The translations under genes and the position numbers were made by a program. The notes beneath the pieces are model-generated. The model was not told the origin of the DNA. It saw only the letters and a list, made by a program, of their open reading frames with translations, and did not search any database. From the NCBI RefSeq assembly GCF_023101685.1, contig NZ_CP082164.1, forward strand, positions 8,804,001-8,868,000: 64,000 nt of DNA. The letters run 5' to 3'. Shown here in pieces: positions 59,663 to 64,000 of the stretch. This DNA comes from Bradyrhizobium sp. 186. Its GTDB lineage: Bacteria; Pseudomonadota; Alphaproteobacteria; Rhizobiales; Xanthobacteraceae. The number at the start of each line of letters is the position of its first letter. Position 1 is the first letter of the stretch.

Positions 59663-59977
59663 TCAAATATTTACCTTGGTAGCCAAGGAGGTAGCAAGAA
59701 GAGGGGTACCAATCACGTAGCAGCCGCTTGCCTTAGCATCGTATGCGGCTACTATTTTGTTGCAAAAACAAGGATCCGCAACAATGCAATCGATTGTATC
59801 GAGCAAACGCAGCTTTGCCTTGTAAAGAAAGTCGCTGGGCATATCTGCATACCTTAAATCTGCAAGAAAGCGCACTAACTTTCCAGAATGTACGTGAGTG
59901 GGAACACGAGGAAATAGAATGTGCTCAAACTTCGCTCTGCCTGCGATCGCGGAAGTGCTTCTTGTGTTTGCCGACAT
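59663..59977 (-). pseudogene. MmgE/PrpD family, N-terminal fragment
   Basis: ATG 59977 opens MSANTRSTSAIAGRAKFEHI; LVRFLADLRYADMPSDFLYK and AKLRLLDTIDCIVAD match the conserved N-terminal helix of MmgE/PrpD proteins (2-methylcitrate dehydratase and related hydratases/dehydratases). VAAYDAKASGCYVIGTPLLA is the following block. After about 104 residues of an expected ~450 the gene ends. It sits 137 bp downstream of the threonine-synthase-like gene, so it was probably the fourth gene of that operon. Confidence 0.65.
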
Positions 59978-60114
59978 TTTCCCACGTGATGGCCAAAGTA
60001 TCGGGCCGATACGCTTACTCTTTCTCGAATTGTAGTCCCGCCTCATGCGCATCAGATCAGCTTTTTCAAATGCCGAGCGACCGAAGATTGTTTCGCACTT
60101 TGGGCGGACCCCCG

Positions 60115-61284
60115 CTAGCTATACACTTCGGTGGGCCATTGCGAGTTTTCATACTCCTTATAGCCGTGTGAAGTGCCTAGGCATACAATCACTTTAGAAT
60201 GCGCTTCGTCATCGGCAACTGTCAGCGATCTGGCTGCCGACAGGGTCGCGGCACTAGAAAGCTCAAGATACAGGCCATTCCTGGCGAGGATGCCCTGATC
60301 GTCTAGGGCCTCGCGGTCTGTTACGGCTAGCGCAGTGCCTGCCGAAATTCGAAGGGCCTTAATACTCTGGTAGGTGACGGTCGAGCCGCCGATCGAGACC
60401 ATCGCACTTTGCCCTTCATGAATACTGCGGTAATCACCGTTTTCCAGGCATTTTCTAATCCGCGGGAATGGTTCCACAGCATGAACGCGAGGCAGCCTTT
60501 CGAGGAGACCTGCATCACGAAGGTCAGCGAATCCTTGAGCAATGCCCCAAATAAGATCCCCCCTTGAAGTGGGGACGAGAACATCTGTTGCAGGATTCGC
60601 TTGCATCTGAACGAACAGCTCGAATGCAATAGCACGATAACCGTCGACTCCGATCGGATTGCTCCCCACGGGAGGCATTAAATAGTTGGTTGCTGGATAC
60701 CATTCGCCTGAACGGGACTTAGCAGCCAGAAGGTTCCATCGCTCGTCAGACGTGGACGTGCATAGGAGCGTGGCTCCGTGCATTTCCACTGCACGCCGCC
60801 AATTCGGACTCATATCCTGGGTAGTAACCACAACACAGGACAGTCCTGCATGACCTGCGTAAGCCGCCAGTGCTGCTCCCGCATTTCCGCTGGAGGCAGC
60901 AGCAACGGTTTCCACTCCAAGTTCAGTGGCACGTTGCACCAGCATTGCAGCCATTCTGTCTTTGTGTGATCCAGTTGGATTCGCGGCTTCGTTTTTAACA
61001 AAAAACTTCGACACGCCTAGAGCTTCTGCGAATACCGGAAATTCTACGAGCGGCGTACATCCTTCTCCAAGCAATGGCGAGCTCGTGTAAACAAGCCAAT
61101 CTTGGATTGACCTCGCTGTCAGAGAATTAGGCCAACTCTGATAATCGACTTTTACGCTTGCCGGCCAGCCACTATTTAGACAAGCTGGACAGCCTTCTAC
61201 GTAATCATGCTCTTCGAAGGGCCAGATGCGGTGACATCGCACGCATCGCATTTGCAGCGCCGCCGGGTTGCGTATCCAAGCCAT
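60115..61284 (-). CDS. Threonine-synthase-like PLP enzyme
   Basis: A 389-residue fold-type II PLP enzyme. A rubredoxin-like zinc ribbon uses Cys14, Cys17, Cys32 and Cys35 (CVRC and CPAC). NPTGSHKDRMAAML carries the Schiff-base Lys108, and AAASSGNAGAALAAYAG is the substrate-binding loop. The start is ATG 61284 (MAWIRNPAALQ) with AGGAAGAGAG upstream, 25 bp after the previous stop; a longer frame would overlap that gene by about 300 bp. Relatives catalyse beta/gamma elimination or replacement on O-phospho- or hydroxy-amino acids (threonine synthase, cysteate synthase, diaminopropionate lyase-like). EutB of ectoine clusters is a related PLP enzyme without the zinc ribbon. The exact reaction is unknown. 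Confidence 0.82.
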   Translation of the reverse strand: MAWIRNPAALQMRCVRCHRIWPFEEHDYVEGCPACLNSGWPASVKVDYQSWPNSLTARSIQDWLVYTSSPLLGEGCTPLVEFPVFAEALGVSKFFVKNEAANPTGSHKDRMAAMLVQRATELGVETVAAASSGNAGAALAAYAGHAGLSCVVVTTQDMSPNWRRAVEMHGATLLCTSTSDERWNLLAAKSRSGEWYPATNYLMPPVGSNPIGVDGYRAIAFELFVQMQANPATDVLVPTSRGDLIWGIAQGFADLRDAGLLERLPRVHAVEPFPRIRKCLENGDYRSIHEGQSAMVSIGGSTVTYQSIKALRISAGTALAVTDREALDDQGILARNGLYLELSSAATLSAARSLTVADDEAHSKVIVCLGTSHGYKEYENSQWPTEVYS

Positions 61285-61309
61285 CAAACTCTCTTCCTGC
61301 CTCAGCGCG

Positions 61310-62332
61310 TCATACGACTGTCGGGAGCATGAGAGTGTATAGACAGTCTCCCCGAGCGGTAAGGGACGGAAAACGACGACACTCGACACGACCAGACTTG
61401 CGGAACCGCAACTCCATCGGCTCCCTGGTTGGATCGTCGATGTAGTACAGTCGTCCAGCCAAGTCCCCCTCGAAAACTTCCTGCCCAACCAAGGCAGCCG
61501 GCTCAAAAATGCCGTCGGCGTCGGCATAAATAGAGGAGTCTCGGCCCGCGTAATCCATAAACTCTGTTCCGGCCCTCTCTTCTCCGGCCAGGTTAGGCGC
61601 AATACCAATATGCTTTAGGACGCGCGTGATGCCATGCTCGGCCAGTTGAACGCCGGCCGGGGACACTGTGGCGCCGCCACCAAGCTCGGTCGTGATAGTA
61701 GGCACACCGAGAGATCTGGCTACTGCGTTTAGCGTCGTCGCACCACCACCACCACCACCACCTTGGCTGCTGTCGACAAAGCTGATCGGCGCACCGAAAA
61801 CGCGAAGAAGCTCGAGCAATTCTTGATGCTCTTCGCTCGTACGTCCGGGCCGGATGATCGCGCACCGAACGTAGTCGAGCGACAGCCCACCCGAATGCAG
61901 GTCGATAGCGATATCAGACATCGGCAACAGCACCGTGCTGATGTAGTGTGCGATCATCTCCGTCGGCGTCCCAGTGGCACTACCCGGAAACGAGCGATTG
62001 AGGTTTCCTGCATCCACGGGCGATACGCGCCTGGCTGCCTTCACCGCAGGAAAGTTCGCTGATGGCAGGACAATTACGCGCCCTGAGATCTCGCGGGGTG
62101 TAAGACGGCGAGCGAGGTTCATTAGCGCAATCTGGCCCTCATATTCGTCTCCATGGTTGCCCGCGATAAGCAACGCCGTCGGACCGATCGCGTTCTTGAT
62201 GCAGACGATGGGGATCTGAATGCAACCGTAGGCAGACCTATCAGTGGAATGAGGCAATCGAAGGTAGTCAACAAACTTTCCATCTCGTTCAAAGTCGAGC
62301 GGAGTCCAGATGCGAGACTGACTTGCGATCAT
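61310..62332 (-). CDS. DoeB/EutE-like N-acetyl-diaminobutyrate deacetylase
   Basis: A 340-residue zinc hydrolase of the succinylglutamate desuccinylase/aspartoacylase family. GNHGDEYEG (His60, Glu63) and DLHSGG (His146) are the three metal ligands. Family members such as DoeB/EutE remove the acetyl group of N-acetyl-2,4-diaminobutyrate after ectoine ring opening. Start ATG 62332 lies 7 bp after the M24 gene stop. A run of seven Gly at residues 191-197 is encoded by a CAC-type trinucleotide repeat (61747-61768), unusual for the family. Gene context gives an operon: M24 hydrolase, this gene, PLP enzyme. The substrate may differ from the ectoine intermediate. Confidence 0.83.
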   Translation of the reverse strand: MIASQSRIWTPLDFERDGKFVDYLRLPHSTDRSAYGCIQIPIVCIKNAIGPTALLIAGNHGDEYEGQIALMNLARRLTPREISGRVIVLPSANFPAVKAARRVSPVDAGNLNRSFPGSATGTPTEMIAHYISTVLLPMSDIAIDLHSGGLSLDYVRCAIIRPGRTSEEHQELLELLRVFGAPISFVDSSQGGGGGGGATTLNAVARSLGVPTITTELGGGATVSPAGVQLAEHGITRVLKHIGIAPNLAGEERAGTEFMDYAGRDSSIYADADGIFEPAALVGQEVFEGDLAGRLYYIDDPTREPMELRFRKSGRVECRRFPSLTARGDCLYTLMLPTVV

Positions 62333-62339
62333 GCCCCCC

Positions 62340-63554
62340 TCACGCCGATTTCTTGGGCCACGCAGGGACTATAGGTAGCTCGTCGGGAGACAGCTCACTG
62401 ATGAACTCTACGCCATTCTCGCGAACGTAGATGACTTCTTCAAACTGGAAAATTGCGCCATTCTTCTCAAGCTTCGGTTCGACATGGAAAATCATGCCAG
62501 GCAAAATCAGAGTGTCGTCGCTGGCCGACACCGAGGGAGGCTCAGTGATATCAAGCCCCCCACCATGTCCTATACGTGATACATGTCCGTAGAGTTCACC
62601 TAGATCTGCGTCTTTCCAAAGTCGCAGAAAGTTGTTGTAGACGTCACGGCAGCGCAGGCCAGGTTTGAAACTTTTTGCAACTTCGATCGTCAACGAACGC
62701 GTCCGCTTGTACGTTTCAATTTCCCAATTTTGCGGACCTCCACATCGTGCAATTCGGTTCCGATCGGCAGGATAGCCGCCGTATGTTGCATTGTTGTCAG
62801 TCCAAATATAGTGCCCCTCTCTAAGCCTGCGCTCAGAAGGACGGATGCCATAAACAAAGTCACCGTCGCTAAAGAGCATAGGAATATTGTCAGCGCTTTC
62901 TGCGCCATTTAAGTGAATCTGGGCCTGCAACATCCGTGACAGCTCAAACTCGGTGATGCCGATATAGGCCTGCGCAATCACCTGGTCGAACGCATCATTG
63001 ACGATGCTCATAGCGGTTCTTTTCATTGCAGCTTCGAATGGAGTCTTTATCATTCGAACACGGAAAAGCAGATCGACTGCGGTCTGTACCACGCCATCGG
63101 ACGCCAATTCTTTTAGCCGATCGAGCATGCGGAGTGAGCCGCGCCCGAGCATCTCTTGCCCGTAGTCAATAGCAATTCGTTGACGACCCGACGCCGCGCC
63201 GCTACGTATCCGTTCAGCTACTGCGTCTACCGCCTCGGAAATGTAGCCGTTATAAGAAATAACCGAGTATCGCCGCGGAGCACTCTCCATGATCTTTACT
63301 TCTGACGGGCAACCCACGACATGAAGCTGATCTTGGGTAATTACAACGAAGCTAGGCCTTGATTTGTAGGCGACCGAGAGCGTTCGATAGTCTGTAAAAT
63401 ACTGTATGTTCTTCAGATCCGACAGAACAACAACGTCTATGTGAGCCCGCTCCATCTCTTTCCGCACGCGGCTCAACCGCGCGTCAAGTTCTTCAAGTGG
63501 GACTTGCGGGGACGGCGGCAACGGACGCACTTTTAGAGTCCTATCCGGATTCAC
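62340..63554 (-). CDS. M24 metallohydrolase, ectoine hydrolase (DoeA/EutD)-like
   Basis: A 404-residue creatinase/prolidase-fold protein. The N-terminal domain precedes a pita-bread catalytic domain with ligands in IWTDNNATYGGYPADRNR (two Asp), RIGHGGGLDITEPPS (His), IFHVEPKLE (Glu) and FQFEEVIYV (Glu), so the metal site is complete. DoeA/EutD opens the ectoine ring by hydrolysis; other M24 members are Xaa-Pro peptidases or creatinase. Pairing with a DoeB-like deacylase 7 bp downstream favours the ectoine-hydrolase group or an analogue acting on another cyclic amidine or amide. It is first in the minus-strand operon; no NifA-type site was found upstream. Confidence 0.83.
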   Translation of the reverse strand: MNPDRTLKVRPLPPSPQVPLEELDARLSRVRKEMERAHIDVVVLSDLKNIQYFTDYRTLSVAYKSRPSFVVITQDQLHVVGCPSEVKIMESAPRRYSVISYNGYISEAVDAVAERIRSGAASGRQRIAIDYGQEMLGRGSLRMLDRLKELASDGVVQTAVDLLFRVRMIKTPFEAAMKRTAMSIVNDAFDQVIAQAYIGITEFELSRMLQAQIHLNGAESADNIPMLFSDGDFVYGIRPSERRLREGHYIWTDNNATYGGYPADRNRIARCGGPQNWEIETYKRTRSLTIEVAKSFKPGLRCRDVYNNFLRLWKDADLGELYGHVSRIGHGGGLDITEPPSVSASDDTLILPGMIFHVEPKLEKNGAIFQFEEVIYVRENGVEFISELSPDELPIVPAWPKKSA

Positions 63555-63876
63555 GAGGCTCTCCTAGTCCAAGGCGGCTGGTTCCAGAACCCAGCAATTG
63601 GGCGCAAACGGTCAAGTGCGCGCCTGAAGCGGCACCTAGATCCTGACGACAATTTTCCCGATTTTGATATCACGAGTTTCTATCCCGACTGACACTATTT
63701 GCGGCTTGTGACGCAGATTTTCTGCAAGATCTAAGGTTGCGCGGCTGGAATTCGAGGACAAGGCCTAGCCGCTGGCGAGAACGTTAGCCGCGGCATAATC
63801 TTGTCGACAGAAGGTGCGGACTGGAAGTGATCTGTGACCTCGTGCACTAAGCAGTCGACCGTGAAGATTCCTGTTT
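63555..63876. other. Promoter region of catabolic operon
   Basis: About 320 bp upstream of the M24 gene. No TGT-N10-ACA or sigma-54 pattern and no obvious operator palindrome was seen; regulation cannot be inferred. Confidence 0.4.
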
Positions 63877-64000
63877 TCAGGTTGGATTGAGCAGCGGCCG
63901 GGCGAAGAGGGCGGCCAGGATTTGGTGCAACAAACGCCTGAGCCAGCGGAGGAGACGGCGGAAGTTGTAGCCGACGGCGGCAAGCACGGCGTTGTTGGCA
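63877..64000 (-). pseudogene. IS5-family transposase C-terminus, cut by window edge
   Basis: The minus strand reads NNAVLAAVGYNFRRLLRWLR and RLLHQILAALFARPLLNPT before the TGA at 63877. This is the C-terminal tail of the same IS5 subgroup as the element at 22582. The rest lies beyond the window, so whether it is intact cannot be told. Confidence 0.7.

Noticed and set aside
60115..61608. Longer start of the threonine-synthase-like gene at 61608
   Set aside because: It would overlap the deacylase gene by about 300 bp. The ATG at 61284 has a strong ribosome site and the expected N-terminal zinc ribbon.

Overview
The window looks like part of a rhizobial symbiosis island, most likely Bradyrhizobium or a relative. 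The grounds are the dense, nested insertion sequences typical of alphaproteobacterial symbiotic regions (IS21, IS66, IS110/IS1111, IS256, IS630, IS701, IS3, IS5, ISL3, IS481, IS91-like, RIT recombinase trios, group II introns), GC-rich mobile DNA around more AT-rich metabolic genes, and NifA-type upstream activator sequences (TGT-N10-ACA) with -24/-12-like elements in front of two non-mobile transcription units. No nod, nif or fix structural gene, tRNA, rRNA or CRISPR array was seen. Roughly two thirds of the DNA is mobile-element sequence and most of it is broken.

Layout. 1-1.3 kb: IS110 and IS21 remnants. 1.6-5.1 kb (minus): class V aminotransferase and a ThDP-dependent acetolactate-synthase-like enzyme. 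5.7-9.7 kb: an integrase-type transposase split by nested IS256 and IS110 copies. 10.0-12.6 kb (minus): Asp/Glu-racemase-family protein and a Tat-exported ABC solute-binding protein. 12.7-14.8 kb: IS66 remnant and a near-identical second copy of the aminotransferase. 15.5 kb: aldehyde dehydrogenase pseudogene cut by IS630. 17.5-22.2 kb: a tyrosine recombinase/IS91 pair whose recombinase gene is interrupted by a 2.56 kb serine-recombinase cassette. 22.5-29.0 kb: IS5, IS66, ISL3 and IS110 elements. 29.7-32.5 kb (plus): NifA-type promoter, GHMP (threonine kinase-like) kinase and a PLP beta-replacement enzyme fused to a GNAT acetyltransferase. 32.5-37.0 kb: IS3, IS66, RIT and group II intron debris. 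37.3-39.1 kb (plus): tandem NifA sites and a MATE exporter. 39.4-41.8 kb: truncated solute-binding protein paralogue, IS21 end, recombinase fragment, branched-chain aminotransferase. 42.3-58.5 kb: IS701, IS3, serine recombinase, IS21, RIT, IS91 pair, an unknown two-gene unit, IS110, IS66. 58.5-63.6 kb (minus): ectoine-catabolism-like operon (M24 hydrolase, DoeB/EutE-like deacylase, threonine-synthase-like enzyme, MmgE/PrpD fragment) and a second racemase-family gene. The right edge holds an IS5 end.

How the genes may work together (inference). The plus-strand kinase, PLP-GNAT fusion and MATE pump look like a symbiosis-controlled route that makes and exports a modified amino acid: phosphorylate a hydroxy-amino acid, replace the phosphate at the beta carbon, N-acetylate, export. 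The minus-strand genes (solute-binding protein, deacylase, M24 hydrolase, PLP enzymes, racemase-family proteins, ThDP enzyme, aminotransferases) look like fragments of an uptake and catabolic operon for an N-acylated or cyclic amino-acid compound. A NifA-controlled synthesis arm linked to a catabolic arm recalls the rhizopine (mos/moc) idea with different chemistry. This is the most interesting hypothesis in the window; neither substrate nor product can be read from the sequence.
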